This document shows positions 1 through 10,213 of a DNA stretch of 64,000 nt, piece by piece. Each line of letters begins with the position of its first letter. Within the stretch, counting starts at the first letter, position 1. The notes under the pieces were generated by a model that saw only the letters and a program-made list of their open reading frames with translations, was not told where the DNA came from and did no database searches. A program made the translations under genes and the position numbers. Origin of the DNA: Arsukibacterium tuosuense (GTDB taxonomy: Bacteria > Pseudomonadota > Gammaproteobacteria > Enterobacterales > Alteromonadaceae); NCBI RefSeq assembly GCF_900215315.1, contig NZ_OBEB01000003.1, positions 1 to 64,000 on the forward strand. Direction: 5' to 3'.

Positions 1-180
1 CTCATACTGATTTTTTTCGTTTACACGAACATCATTATAAGTGCCCACACAGATAATTGATTGCTAATTGTTAAAGAGCGTGCTTCAAACTCGTTGTTAC
101 AAGAGTGAAGCGAGAACCGCTTGCGCCATTCTCAGTAGTCTTTCTCAGTCGTTTGCTGCGTTGCCGCTGCCCCGTCTGTG
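1..180 (-). other. rRNA operon leader (5' external transcribed spacer of a 16S gene beyond the left edge)
   Basis: Read on the minus strand this stretch has the layout of an enterobacterial rrn leader. A boxA antitermination element (CGCTCTTTAACAA) lies at 68-80, preceded by a small boxB-like hairpin (ACTC/GAGT arms at 89-92 and 103-106). It is followed at 41-52 by CTGTGTGGGCAC, which also follows boxA in the E. coli leader. The 16S gene itself should start beyond base 1 and is not visible. The leader begins just after the rrn P1-type promoter described separately. Identification rests on motif order and on near-identity of boxA to the known element. Confidence 0.85.
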
Positions 181-181
181 G

Positions 182-240
182 ATGCGCATTATAGGGAGTT
201 TAAAATACTCTGCAAGCGCTTTTTAAAAAAACTAAATCGT
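182..240 (-). promoter_or_regulatory. rrn P1-type promoter with AT-rich UP element
   Basis: On the minus strand TTGCAG (210-215) and TATAAT (188-193) are separated by 16 bp, followed by a GCGC discriminator (184-187). The CTCCCTATAATGCGC context matches E. coli rrnB P1 almost base for base. The 20-25 bp upstream of the -35 (about 216-240) are A/T-rich, as an UP element would be. The 16-bp spacer and GC-rich discriminator are the known determinants of ppGpp/DksA and growth-rate control. Transcription should start near 179. The promoter lies directly after recD, whose stop is at 272. Confidence 0.9.
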
Positions 241-271
241 TTGCCTAAAAAACAACCAGGCAATATTAAAA

Positions 272-2254
272 CTAATCTGCCAGCGCTAAAGACAAACCGC
301 CAGCACGCAGGGTTTGACGCTGCACTGCACGCGCTAACTGCTTCGGCTCAGCACAAATAAGGCTAAAACGGACCGAAGCACGGGTTATGGCGGTATACAA
401 CAACTCTCGATTCAACATGCCATTATCATGATCAGCCACAACCAATACGGTATGGCGGAATTCCGAGCCTTGCGATTTATGCACCGTCATTGCAAAAACC
501 GTTTCTACTGCATTTAAGCGGGCTGGAATAACCCATTTAATGCCATCAGCAACAGCGAATGCCACTCTGAGGGTGCTGACCACGCTACCATCTGGCTGGA
601 CTACTAATTTTGGCAGACAAATACCAATATCGCCATTCATTAGCCCCAACTGATAATCATTGCGGGTAACCATTACCGGCCGTCCTGCATACCACTGATG
701 CTCAGGCGCAATTAAGCCGGCCTTTGCCAGAATATCCTGAATTTTCAGGTTTAGCTGCTCGACACCTAACTCACCTTTACGGGTAGCTGCCAAGATCTGA
801 AAACAGCTATAGGCGCTCAGGATTTGATGTGCCCAGTTGTCCTGTTCTTCAAGTTGCGGTGGAGTATCAGTTAACAAAGATAAATAATGCTGATAACCAT
901 AGCCTTTCGTTATATTGCCACCATTCGATACTAACTGTTGAAAACCGGCACTGGCAGTGCCGGTTTCTTTCAATAGCAGCAATTCGGCGGGATAGTCTTG
1001 CCAGATAGCAGAGTTAAGCAGCCCCCTATTCACCATCGCCGCCAACTGACCAATACCACTGCTTTGACCAAAGCGGTGACTATGACGCAGCATCACAATA
1101 TGCTGAGACAATAAACTGCCATCATTACTGATAAGCTCATCAGGGATCTGCTGGCCGGTCTGCGCTGCTAACCAGGCAACTGTTGCCGGACGATAGTCCC
1201 CTGCACTGGCGTTTTTACACAGCTCAGCTAACAAGGCACCCGCTTCTACTGATGACAACTGATCTTTATCGCCCAGCAATATAACCCGGGCTGATCCGGG
1301 TAACGCTTGTAATAACGCGGCCATCATTTCCACGTCTACCATTGACGCTTCATCCAGCACCAGAATATCCAGTGGCAACGGTTGATAACGATTAAACCGC
1401 AGGCTTTTGCTGCCCGGCCGCACGCCCAGTAAACGATGAATAGTGCTGACGTTAGACGGAATAGCCTGTTCAACCTTGCTGAAACCTGCAATATCAAGCG
1501 ACGCAAGCCGGCTCAACGCACCACTGATACTGTCTTTTAAGCGGGCTGCAGCTTTGCCGGTAGGCGCGGCCAGCCGGATTTCCAGTAGCGGCTGTTGCTG
1601 GCTGAGCTGCAATAACTGCAACAATGCCAACAAACGGACGACCGTCGTGGTTTTACCCGTACCCGGGCCACCGGTGATAACGGTAAAGGCGCTGCGACAT
1701 GCCAGAGCACAAGCCAGCTGTTGCCAATCGGGTTGCGGCTGATTCTGTTGCTGGGTGCTCTGCTGAAACAACTGCCTAATTAGAGGTAACAATGCGTTAA
1801 CTGGTAACTGCGCTGTCAACGCATCATTCTGGGCCAGGCGTTGATTAATCTGCACAGCAATATCCTGCTCATATTGCCAGTAACGTCGCAAATACAGACG
1901 GCTACCCGTCAATACCAGCGGGTTACTACCGTGGCCATGGTCCACTACAGCAGACTGGCTAAGTGCTGAGTGCCACTGCGCTACGCTCACTGCAGCAAGT
2001 TGCTGTTGCAAGTCTTGCTGAAGGATTGGCGCCAGCTCAGCCACCAGTCCAAGCGTTATCACCGGATCCGCCTGCAGTTTTACCAGATCCAGACAAACAT
2101 GGCCCTGTTTCAACTGATAACTACACAGCGCTGCGGCCAGCCAGACCAGAGGTTGTGCCGGCTCATAGCGGGCGATAAAGCTGGCAAAAGCCAGATCCAG
2201 CGGACGCAACCAGCCTTGGGTTTGCCATTGTTCCAGCATTTGCTCAGCGTACAT
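272..2254 (-). CDS. recD: RecBCD enzyme subunit RecD (exodeoxyribonuclease V alpha)
   Basis: This is the 5'-3' helicase subunit of RecBCD, which processes double-strand ends for RecA-dependent recombination. A Walker A motif GGPGTGKTTT, a DEAS Walker B (LDEASMVD) and a C-terminal helicase motif TVHKSQGSEF are all present. An upstream frame would begin at 2290, but I place the start at the ATG at 2252-2254. That ATG is preceded by a strong GGGGAGG and overlaps the recB stop by 11 bases, giving 660 residues. It is the last gene of recC-recB-recD, and no clear terminator separates it from the following rRNA promoter. Confidence 0.95.
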   Translation of the reverse strand: MYAEQMLEQWQTQGWLRPLDLAFASFIARYEPAQPLVWLAAALCSYQLKQGHVCLDLVKLQADPVITLGLVAELAPILQQDLQQQLAAVSVAQWHSALSQSAVVDHGHGSNPLVLTGSRLYLRRYWQYEQDIAVQINQRLAQNDALTAQLPVNALLPLIRQLFQQSTQQQNQPQPDWQQLACALACRSAFTVITGGPGTGKTTTVVRLLALLQLLQLSQQQPLLEIRLAAPTGKAAARLKDSISGALSRLASLDIAGFSKVEQAIPSNVSTIHRLLGVRPGSKSLRFNRYQPLPLDILVLDEASMVDVEMMAALLQALPGSARVILLGDKDQLSSVEAGALLAELCKNASAGDYRPATVAWLAAQTGQQIPDELISNDGSLLSQHIVMLRHSHRFGQSSGIGQLAAMVNRGLLNSAIWQDYPAELLLLKETGTASAGFQQLVSNGGNITKGYGYQHYLSLLTDTPPQLEEQDNWAHQILSAYSCFQILAATRKGELGVEQLNLKIQDILAKAGLIAPEHQWYAGRPVMVTRNDYQLGLMNGDIGICLPKLVVQPDGSVVSTLRVAFAVADGIKWVIPARLNAVETVFAMTVHKSQGSEFRHTVLVVADHDNGMLNRELLYTAITRASVRFSLICAEPKQLARAVQRQTLRAGGLSLALAD

Positions 2255-5200
2255 CAATGGCCTCCCCGCGAAACAGCTGATCGAGCGCATTAATTAATTC
2301 AAGAGATGGTTTCAGCCAGACCATACCACGCTGTGGCGCCGCTAAACCTCTGATAAACCAATGCATAGCACCACCTATATCCCGCATATAATCATAACCG
2401 GCAAGCCGGCTGCGTAATAACCGATGCAAAGCCAGGCAATACAATACCGCCTGCAAGTCATAGCGCTTTTGCAACATAAGCTGTTGCAAGGCATTGTCGT
2501 TATAAGCGCTGGCACACTGTCCAGCGAGGTTAGATTTATAATCACACACCACGTAGCGCTGCTGCTGACAAAAAACCAAATCGATAAAGCCTTTTAGCAT
2601 GCCATTGAGCTGGCCCGCCAATAACGCCGGTCGTGGTTGCCCTGGCCAGATATGCTGCTGCAATAGTTGATCTAAGCGTTGGATATCAATGTGCTGACAC
2701 GGTAACCAAAACTCCAGTTCTACCTGATAGCTGGAAAGCCCGGCCAGCGTTACCGGATCAACTCTGGTGAGACCTGGTAGCGTGAAACAACTGTGTAACA
2801 GCTGCATAAGCCACTTTTGCAATGCAGCACAGTCAGCTTGCCAGCCTCTCAGCTGACAACGTTTGGTGAGCTCTGTTGCCAGTAACTCTGGTTGCTGGCT
2901 GATAACTGCAAAACCCTGTTGACCCATCCATTCCAACATACCATGTAAAAAAGTACCGGCTTGCGGACCTGCAATAAACTGATATTGAATGGCAGGATCC
3001 TGCTCCTGTGCTGCTGGCTCTGCGCTAAACTCATGATAAATTTCGTTAAAAAGCTCCGGCAATAATTTATCACTGGCCCGCTCTGGTCCGCTTTGTGACA
3101 GACTACTGTTATCTCCCAGCTGCCTGGTTAACGCGCTGTAACTGGCAATCCACCATGTCTGGCGGAACATATTCGTCATTTGACGGGCAACGGCTGTTTG
3201 CTTGCTATGTCCGGGCGCTTGGTAACCATTCTGGCTGGCTGCTGGCAGACTTTCCAGGCTGATTGCCGGACAGCCGGCCCAAACTGTTTGCACCTGCGCC
3301 GAAAACGCTGCAGGCTCAACAGTTGAGGTGGCCAGTAAATAACTAATAGCGCTTATTTCTGCCAGCGGCGCCAAACCCAACCAGCAGGCATACTTAGCTC
3401 GGGTAACCGCGACATAGCATTTACGAATATCCTCTGCCAGTCGCTCCTGCTCTGCCACCGCCAGTACGTGTTCATCAGGCTGATAACTAAAACAGCGCGC
3501 CCCCTGCGCATCGCGATAACTTACCGGCAATTGTTTAGCATTAACCGGCCGGGCGGCACAAATAAATGGCAGAAATACCAAGGGGTATTCCAGGCCCTTT
3601 GATTTATGAATAGTAATAACCTGTACCAACTCAGCATCACTTTCCAACCGGACTTTCTGCTGCTCATTATCCCCCGCCGCTTGCTGCTGAATATGCTCAG
3701 CTAAAAAGCGCAACAATGCTTGCTCACCATCGAGTTGCTGGGCGGCCTGTTGTAATAACTCTGCCAGATGCAATAAATCTGTTAGCGCCCTTTCGCCATC
3801 AGCATTCAGGCGCAAGCGGGCCGGTATTGCAAAATCAAATAGCAGGCTGCGCAACATCGGCAGCACACCATAGCGGCGCCACTGCTGCTGATAGCGTTTA
3901 AACTGCAGACACAGTTTCTCCCACTTCAGTTCGTGTTGTTGCAACTGATCAAGCTCACTCAGATTAAGCCCAATAATTCGGCAACCAATAGCTGAGCGAA
4001 GTAAGCTGTCTTGTTCGGGCTCAGCACAGGCACTCAGGATAAGTTGTAAATCAGTTGCAGTAGCAGAGCTGAATACCGATTCACGATCAGATAAATACAC
4101 ACTGCGGATCTGACGTTGAGCCAGCTGACCCCTTATAGTCTGTGCTTCATTCTGATTGTTTACCAAAACGGCAATATCTGACGGCTTAAGCTGACGCTTT
4201 TCACCATCATTATTGATGAGGTAAGTCGCACCACAGGCAGCTTGTTGCAGGATATCGGTGATATAACTGGCGCAGCCACCGGCATATAAATCCAGATATG
4301 CCTGGCGACTAAGCGCTTTATCGGAGTTGAAATCGGGTAACCAGCCGGTCAGTGCTGGCGCAGAGTGTTGTCCAATATGCAGCTGCCAGCTGCTGCCCTT
4401 AGCATTAACCGGATGAAATGGCAGTGGGCCCTGGTTATCGCTGCCATGGTCCTGACGAAACAGAAATGCACCGCCGGCACGGGCTTCCGCTTCACCAAAT
4501 ATATAATTGACAGCGCTCACCAGCCTGGCGTCTGAGCGGAAGTTAGTGTCCAACGTATAATGGCGACCCGTTGTGGCACGCTTCGCTTTCAGATAGGTAT
4601 AAATATCAGCACCACGAAAGGCATAGATTGCTTGTTTAGGATCGCCAATCAGCAACAGCGCATGCTGGTCTTCAGGCTCTGATCCGGCATTAGCAGTAGC
4701 CGGACTTTTCAGATAGATTGCTGAAAATATCTGATACTGAATCGGATCGGTATCCTGAAACTCATCTATTAATGCAACCGGATACTGATCGCGCACCAAC
4801 GCCGCTAACTCAGCACCCTGGTTGCCATGCAAGGCTCTGTGCAGTCTGAGCAACATGTCATCAAAGCCCATCAACGCCTGCTGGCTGAGCTCGCCCTGTA
4901 TCCGATGTGCCAGCCAGCTGGCAGCATGTTGCATTAATAACTGGCGTGGTTCTACCAGGTTCTGCAGCGCTGCTTGTAAATCGACAATGCCGTCAAATGC
5001 CGGATGACTGGGCACCGGCGGCTGCTTCCAGCACTCTGCTATTCCCTGTGGCGATAATCGGTGCCAACCCGTGCCTAAATCGAGGCTTGTATCAGGTGCC
5101 TGTAGCCAGGCATGCAACTTTTGCAGCCAGTTATCCAGAAAACGTTGCTGTAATTGTCTGCCATTTACGGCTTTTGTACTAATAGCGTCGTTAAGTAATT

Positions 5201-5948
5201 CGGCTAATTCGGGTAACCACTGCCGCCACTTTTCTGTAAGCTGCTGCAGCTGAGCCTGACGATCTGCCTGACATTGCGCAATAGCTACTTCAGGTTCCGC
5301 GTAACTGAACTTTTCAGATTCGACCCGCTCCAGATAGTAACTGGTAAGCCCGGCAACGCTTTGCCATAGCTGTTCTGGCGTTTGCCAGTAACTCAGACAT
5401 TCAGTGAGCGCATGCTCAGGCAACTGATAATAAAAGCTACGCCAGTAATCGCGCGCTGCCTGTAACTTCAGGGCAGTAAGGTCGGTACTCAGTTGCTGGC
5501 TAAATAAACTACCACTGGCAAAGGCGTGCTCTGCTAACATCCGGTTACACCAGCCATGAATAGTTGAAATTGCCGCTTCATCCATCCATTGTGCAGCTAA
5601 TTCAAGGCGGCGGGCACAGTAAGCATATTCAGCTTCTGAATAATCAGCCAGTAAGGCCGCAAGCACGCCATCTGCGCTTTCGCCGTGGCGAAATGCCTGC
5701 GCCGCCTCAGTTAGGCGTAACCGAATACGGTCGCGTAACTCCTGAGTTGCCGCCTCGGTAAAGGTTACGACCAGAATTTCCGGTGGCGTCAATGGCCGTT
5801 GATAAGCGTGCGCTTTACCATGACCCAGTACCAGACGTAAATACAGCGCAGCGATGGTAAAAGTTTTACCCGTGCCGGCACTGGCCTCAATTAACCGGTT
5901 ACCTTTCAGTGGCAGCGTTAACAGCTCAAGCGCTTCCGGCTTTTTCAT
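2244..5948 (-). CDS. recB: RecBCD enzyme subunit RecB (exodeoxyribonuclease V beta)
   Basis: This is the 3'-5' SF1 helicase and nuclease subunit of RecBCD, 1234 residues, close to the usual length of about 1180. Walker A ASAGTGKTFTIAALYLRL lies at the N-terminus, UvrD-type motifs such as LLIGDPKQAIYAFRGAD and TIHKSKGLEYPLVFLP follow, and the C-terminal nuclease domain keeps GFIDLVF and VCDYKSN, which hold the metal-binding Asp and Lys. The start codon overlaps the recC stop by four bases (ATGA), implying translational coupling. The protease gene ptrA, which sits between recC and recB in E. coli, is absent here. Confidence 0.97.
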   Translation of the reverse strand: MKKPEALELLTLPLKGNRLIEASAGTGKTFTIAALYLRLVLGHGKAHAYQRPLTPPEILVVTFTEAATQELRDRIRLRLTEAAQAFRHGESADGVLAALLADYSEAEYAYCARRLELAAQWMDEAAISTIHGWCNRMLAEHAFASGSLFSQQLSTDLTALKLQAARDYWRSFYYQLPEHALTECLSYWQTPEQLWQSVAGLTSYYLERVESEKFSYAEPEVAIAQCQADRQAQLQQLTEKWRQWLPELAELLNDAISTKAVNGRQLQQRFLDNWLQKLHAWLQAPDTSLDLGTGWHRLSPQGIAECWKQPPVPSHPAFDGIVDLQAALQNLVEPRQLLMQHAASWLAHRIQGELSQQALMGFDDMLLRLHRALHGNQGAELAALVRDQYPVALIDEFQDTDPIQYQIFSAIYLKSPATANAGSEPEDQHALLLIGDPKQAIYAFRGADIYTYLKAKRATTGRHYTLDTNFRSDARLVSAVNYIFGEAEARAGGAFLFRQDHGSDNQGPLPFHPVNAKGSSWQLHIGQHSAPALTGWLPDFNSDKALSRQAYLDLYAGGCASYITDILQQAACGATYLINNDGEKRQLKPSDIAVLVNNQNEAQTIRGQLAQRQIRSVYLSDRESVFSSATATDLQLILSACAEPEQDSLLRSAIGCRIIGLNLSELDQLQQHELKWEKLCLQFKRYQQQWRRYGVLPMLRSLLFDFAIPARLRLNADGERALTDLLHLAELLQQAAQQLDGEQALLRFLAEHIQQQAAGDNEQQKVRLESDAELVQVITIHKSKGLEYPLVFLPFICAARPVNAKQLPVSYRDAQGARCFSYQPDEHVLAVAEQERLAEDIRKCYVAVTRAKYACWLGLAPLAEISAISYLLATSTVEPAAFSAQVQTVWAGCPAISLESLPAASQNGYQAPGHSKQTAVARQMTNMFRQTWWIASYSALTRQLGDNSSLSQSGPERASDKLLPELFNEIYHEFSAEPAAQEQDPAIQYQFIAGPQAGTFLHGMLEWMGQQGFAVISQQPELLATELTKRCQLRGWQADCAALQKWLMQLLHSCFTLPGLTRVDPVTLAGLSSYQVELEFWLPCQHIDIQRLDQLLQQHIWPGQPRPALLAGQLNGMLKGFIDLVFCQQQRYVVCDYKSNLAGQCASAYNDNALQQLMLQKRYDLQAVLYCLALHRLLRSRLAGYDYMRDIGGAMHWFIRGLAAPQRGMVWLKPSLELINALDQLFRGEAIDVR

Positions 5949-8900
5949 TCAGCCTCCTCAACCTTACCGGCCTGGGCCACTGCACTTAGCAGTGGCCGGT
6001 ACAGTTGCTCAGCAAGTCGGACAAAGTCACCGTTACCGGCAAGCTGATGAAAATCAGGAAACAGCCGGTGCAAATAAGGGTTACGCTGAACAATACCCGG
6101 ATTGAAGTTGTCACCTGTGTAGCGCTTTTCGCATTGTTGCAGAATTTGCTCGCTGCTGAGTTTGCCGGTATCGGTCTGCTGCAGGTATAACATGGCGCAC
6201 TCTAATTCTAACGGCCACGGTGCCTGATGCGCCTGCAGATAACAGCTCATTACCTGACTAAGCTGTTCAGTCGCGGCCTCAATTGTCAGCTCAGCAAAAG
6301 CGATTTCGCCTGCCTGACTCAATACTATGGTCTGACAAGGCCCGAGGGTGTTCGCCAGCAAATGGCTAAGCCAGGGCAACACCAGATGTCGCCATTGATA
6401 CCTACGTTGTTTAATAATTGCACTGGCGCTAAGTAGCAGCTGACATTGCTGGCCACTGGCGCTTTGTCTTAGCTGACTAAGCCAGTCGTGTAATTCAATG
6501 GCCTGATGTTGCCAGTGCACTGCCAACGTCTTTTGACAAATAGGATAAGTTTGCTGCAATTGTTCAAGCCGCCCGGCTAAGGCCATTACCGGTTCAGCTA
6601 ATTGCCCGGCATGCAAACGGCTTGCCGCCCCCACGCCAAGCTCACCGCGGCGCTGCATTTTCACCAGACAATTGCTGACAGCAGTATCTAATGGCTCGTT
6701 ATCAGCCAGGGCGTGTTGCACACGGGTGAGTAACTGTTGCTGCAATTGCCAGCGGCTGAGGCCATCTAGCGCAAAAGCTTCGTCGTTTTCACCGGCAACA
6801 TCAGGTTGGCCAAGCCAGATAGTCAGCCGTTGGGTAAAAAAACTCTTTACCGGATCGCGCATAAAATCGCTAAGCTGGCGCAAGCTTAAAGGCTCACTTG
6901 GCTGCCAGTCTCTGAGCATGCCGCCAGTGTCCAATGGGACGCTGTCAGCCAGCCACTCATGTTGGTAACTAAATAACCGCGGCTCGGTCTGATTAAAATA
7001 ACGTGCACTAAACGGCTGTAGCGGATGTGCTGTAGTCAACTGTGATAACAAGATCGCCTTATCAGGATTGGCAGCACTGACAGCAGGCTGCCAGCACTGG
7101 GCCAGATGATCACGTAATTGACCAATCAACATCGACGGTGCCCGTTCGCTGTTATCATGCACACTGCGCCCTATCCAACTGATATAAAGCCGGTCTCGCG
7201 CTGACAACAACGCCTCCAGTAATAAGTAGCGGTCGTCCTCGCGGCGCGAACGATCCCCTGGTCGCATATCTGTTTGCATAAGATCAAAGTCCTGCCGTGG
7301 CTGCTGGCGCGGAAATGCCCCGTCATTCATGCCGAGTAAACAGATATGCCGGAAGGGTATTGCCCGCATTGGCAGCAAGGTAGCAAATGTCACGCCACCG
7401 GATAGAAACCGTTGCTGCACGCCCGGCTGCGATACTAGACTCAACCAGCTTTCAGCAACAATGGGCGCGGGTAACTTAGTGGAAAGTGTCGCTTGCTGGC
7501 AGTGACTGAACCAATCATCTAAGGCTTCATTTAATTGCGCCAGCAAAGCTTGTTCATCACTCAGCTGAGGCAGTAAAAAATCTTGTAACATCGCGTTTAA
7601 CAACTGCTGCCATTGCGCCGGACTATGCGGTTGTTGCAATAATTGCCAGTAGTGTTTCAATTTTGCCAGCAACTGATATAACGGGCCTATCAACGCTGCC
7701 TCTAAGCCACTAATCTCTGTATAAGGTTCAATGCCATGCCAGCCTTCTGCTAACTGCTCAGCATCTGACACCGGTCCGGTGGCAAAACCCAGTAACATCC
7801 GATCGAGGGCAAACTGCCAGCTGAACTGATGCATGCCACCTGGCAAATCCAGGCTTTGCCGCTGGGTCGCGTCCAACCCCCAGCGAGCTCCTGCAGCTTG
7901 CAGCCACTGATGTAGCATAGGTAAAGCAGACTCTTCAATAGCAAAACAGTGGCGCACTGCGGGAACTTCAAGTAAATCCAGAATATCGCTCAGTTGAAAA
8001 CGGCTTTGTGCTAATCCCATCAGCTGTTCAACCGCTTTAAACATTGGCTGCTCGGTGCCGGGAGGTAAATCAGCAATAGTAAAAGGAATGTAGCGCGGAT
8101 CGTCCGGCTTTAACGATGCAAATACTGCCTGGATCAGCGGTGCATAACTGGCAATATCAGGCACCATCACCATAATATCGCGCGGTGTCAGACTGTGATC
8201 CTGCTCAAACGCCGCTAACAATTGATCATGTAGGATTTCCACTTCACGCATTGCACTGTGTGCCAAATGAAACTGAATAGACTGATCGGTATCTGATATT
8301 GCCGGCCAATGTTGCTGACTGTCTTGTACGGGCCTCAAGTCATAAATATCATGTTGCAACATGCCCAGTAAATGGTGGGTGGCAGGTGGCTGAAACAAGT
8401 CAATCCGCTGATTAACGAAAAGGTTTTTGTATTGTGCTGTTTCATCAAACTCATCCAGCAACCTGATATAATCACGGCCCTGCCTTCCCCAAGACGCTAA
8501 CAGTGGCTGAGCGTGCACATGCAATTGCTCTTCGCTGATATCAGTTGGCATCCCCGCTTTATACGGCTGACGATGACGCTCTGCCCTTAGCAACTCCTTT
8601 TCACTTATTATGGCTGCCCAATAATGCTGACAAGGGTTATGCACCGCCAGCAGGACCTGACAAAAAGGCGCTATTGCCGCCAGCACCTGCAAACTTTGCT
8701 GTGGCATCGCCGAAATACCAAAAATAATTAAGCGTCTGGGGAGTAAGCTGGTTGCTTCAGCTGTTGACAACTTAGCTAATTTATCAATAAAACGCTGGTG
8801 TACCTCAGCGCGGCTGTCACCAAGCTGTCGCTCACTGATTCTGCGCTGCAACATTCGCCATAAGGCACTTTGCCACAGTTGTTCTGGTTTGAGGTCTGTC

Positions 8901-9439
8901 AGATGCCCCCGGGCAGTAACCAGTTTATTCTGGCCTTGTTGCCACAGGTTCAGCCAATCGGCCCGGTACACCTGATACTGATCGTACAGCGCTGCCAGCT
9001 GCTCTGCCAGCTGATAGGTTTTAAGTAAGGTTGGGTCATCGGCATAGAAATGTCTCAGAGACTCAAAGCATTGATTCTCTGGTAATTCGGGCAGTAAACT
9101 CAGTAAGTGCCAACGCAGCTGCTCCCGGCTGTACGCAGAGCGTTCATTGATTTCTGTCTCGCCCAGTACCTTGCGGTAGAGTCGCCAGATAAAACGGGCA
9201 GGCAATTGAACGTCTATTGCACAGGCAATACCGCAGCCGGCTTCTGCAGCGTCAGGTTCATTGGCCAGAGCCAGTTTAAGCCATTGTGCAATACCATTAC
9301 TTTGCACCAGAATCTGTTCAGATTCCAATGGCATAAGTGGATAGCGTTGCAACCAGTTAACTACCAACGCACGCAATTGCTCCGGGGCATTGGCATGCAC
9401 CACCAGAAAACCAGGTTGTAATGAGCTAGCCTGCGACAT
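5945..9439 (-). CDS. recC: RecBCD enzyme subunit RecC (exodeoxyribonuclease V gamma)
   Basis: RecC is the Chi-recognition and scaffold subunit of RecBCD, built from inactivated helicase and nuclease folds. The protein is 1164 residues, close to the family length of about 1120. It opens with FLVVHANAPEQLRALVVNWL-type sequence and carries the family segment LLGMNDGAFPRQQPRQDFDL near the middle. The ATG at 9437-9439 follows AAAGG and fits the usual RecC N-terminus. A GTG ten codons upstream (9469) is possible but has no better ribosome site. It is first gene of recC-recB-recD. Confidence 0.95.
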   Translation of the reverse strand: MSQASSLQPGFLVVHANAPEQLRALVVNWLQRYPLMPLESEQILVQSNGIAQWLKLALANEPDAAEAGCGIACAIDVQLPARFIWRLYRKVLGETEINERSAYSREQLRWHLLSLLPELPENQCFESLRHFYADDPTLLKTYQLAEQLAALYDQYQVYRADWLNLWQQGQNKLVTARGHLTDLKPEQLWQSALWRMLQRRISERQLGDSRAEVHQRFIDKLAKLSTAEATSLLPRRLIIFGISAMPQQSLQVLAAIAPFCQVLLAVHNPCQHYWAAIISEKELLRAERHRQPYKAGMPTDISEEQLHVHAQPLLASWGRQGRDYIRLLDEFDETAQYKNLFVNQRIDLFQPPATHHLLGMLQHDIYDLRPVQDSQQHWPAISDTDQSIQFHLAHSAMREVEILHDQLLAAFEQDHSLTPRDIMVMVPDIASYAPLIQAVFASLKPDDPRYIPFTIADLPPGTEQPMFKAVEQLMGLAQSRFQLSDILDLLEVPAVRHCFAIEESALPMLHQWLQAAGARWGLDATQRQSLDLPGGMHQFSWQFALDRMLLGFATGPVSDAEQLAEGWHGIEPYTEISGLEAALIGPLYQLLAKLKHYWQLLQQPHSPAQWQQLLNAMLQDFLLPQLSDEQALLAQLNEALDDWFSHCQQATLSTKLPAPIVAESWLSLVSQPGVQQRFLSGGVTFATLLPMRAIPFRHICLLGMNDGAFPRQQPRQDFDLMQTDMRPGDRSRREDDRYLLLEALLSARDRLYISWIGRSVHDNSERAPSMLIGQLRDHLAQCWQPAVSAANPDKAILLSQLTTAHPLQPFSARYFNQTEPRLFSYQHEWLADSVPLDTGGMLRDWQPSEPLSLRQLSDFMRDPVKSFFTQRLTIWLGQPDVAGENDEAFALDGLSRWQLQQQLLTRVQHALADNEPLDTAVSNCLVKMQRRGELGVGAASRLHAGQLAEPVMALAGRLEQLQQTYPICQKTLAVHWQHQAIELHDWLSQLRQSASGQQCQLLLSASAIIKQRRYQWRHLVLPWLSHLLANTLGPCQTIVLSQAGEIAFAELTIEAATEQLSQVMSCYLQAHQAPWPLELECAMLYLQQTDTGKLSSEQILQQCEKRYTGDNFNPGIVQRNPYLHRLFPDFHQLAGNGDFVRLAEQLYRPLLSAVAQAGKVEEAE

Positions 9440-9502
9440 AAAAAGCCTTTGAGGACAACAGGCTGCCACTATAGCTGATTTTACATAGCGATTAAAAGCG
9501 GC

Positions 9503-10213
9503 TTAGCACTGCGCTTTGCTTAGGTTTTTACGGCGATCGTACTCAGCAATCATCAGTTGCATCTGCTGTTCATCATAGGCTTGCAAATTACTTAGGATCA
9601 TTCGCTTTTCACCACGACCAATTTGCTGGCCCTGTTGAGTCAGCACAAACTGCAGCAGAACATTGCCGCGCTTACCCTCTACCTGTAACGAAGATGCCGC
9701 AAGACTGAGTTCCACTTGCGCTGTAGGTAACGTATCAAATGACAAGGCCATACTTTCGTAGATAACTAAAGGGCGCCCGGGATGGATCATGACATTGTGC
9801 TGTTGCATCAGCGGCTGCAAAATATGCGGAAAGTTCTGCCCTGAAAATTTCACATAATCACGGATCAGCGGCTCTATTACCGACAAATCATGGCTGGTAT
9901 CACCCTGCTGTTGTAAAGACAAATACACCTTACCCTGCCTGTCACATATTCGCAGTTCAGCATCATGCTGTTCACAGTGTAACAGGACATCAGCACTTAC
10001 CATGCCGGCAAAAGTACAGCTGAGCTCTTTGCTAAGGCCATAGTGACTTAGCAAATAAGCAAACAGTAAGTCACCGGGCACACAAAATCTTTTTGCATCG
10101 ACATCGTGAATGGGATTGAAATCGGTCGCTATTTGTTTGGCGAAGCTGCAGGATTGCAGGCGGCTGAAACTAAAACCTTCGGCAGAACGGGTGACAAAAT
10201 CGTCTAACAACAT
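9503..10213 (-). CDS. DUF3581 family protein
   Basis: This is a gammaproteobacterial family of unknown biochemical role, here about 236 residues. I recognise the signature FAKQIATDFNPIHDVDAKRF followed by CVPGDLLFAYLLSHYGLS. The IHD-(A)KRF-PGDL pattern resembles the substrate-binding helix of hotdog-fold dehydratases and thioesterases, so an acyl-binding role is possible but unproven. I chose the ATG at 10211-10213 because the family begins with a motif like MLLDDF. A GTG at 10228 would add five residues. The gene stands alone on the minus strand, 63 bases upstream of recC, and is divergent from sulA. Confidence 0.85.
   Translation of the reverse strand: MLLDDFVTRSAEGFSFSRLQSCSFAKQIATDFNPIHDVDAKRFCVPGDLLFAYLLSHYGLSKELSCTFAGMVSADVLLHCEQHDAELRICDRQGKVYLSLQQQGDTSHDLSVIEPLIRDYVKFSGQNFPHILQPLMQQHNVMIHPGRPLVIYESMALSFDTLPTAQVELSLAASSLQVEGKRGNVLLQFVLTQQGQQIGRGEKRMILSNLQAYDEQQMQLMIAEYDRRKNLSKAQC

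Noticed and set aside
31..55. TATAAT inside the rRNA leader as a second (P2) promoter
   Set aside because: It lies downstream of boxA in the conserved part of the leader, and there is no -35 hexamer at the proper distance.
178..360. A 60-codon plus-strand reading frame at the left end
   Set aside because: It covers the rrn promoter on the other strand and the recD 3' end. It has no ribosome site and its codons follow those features.
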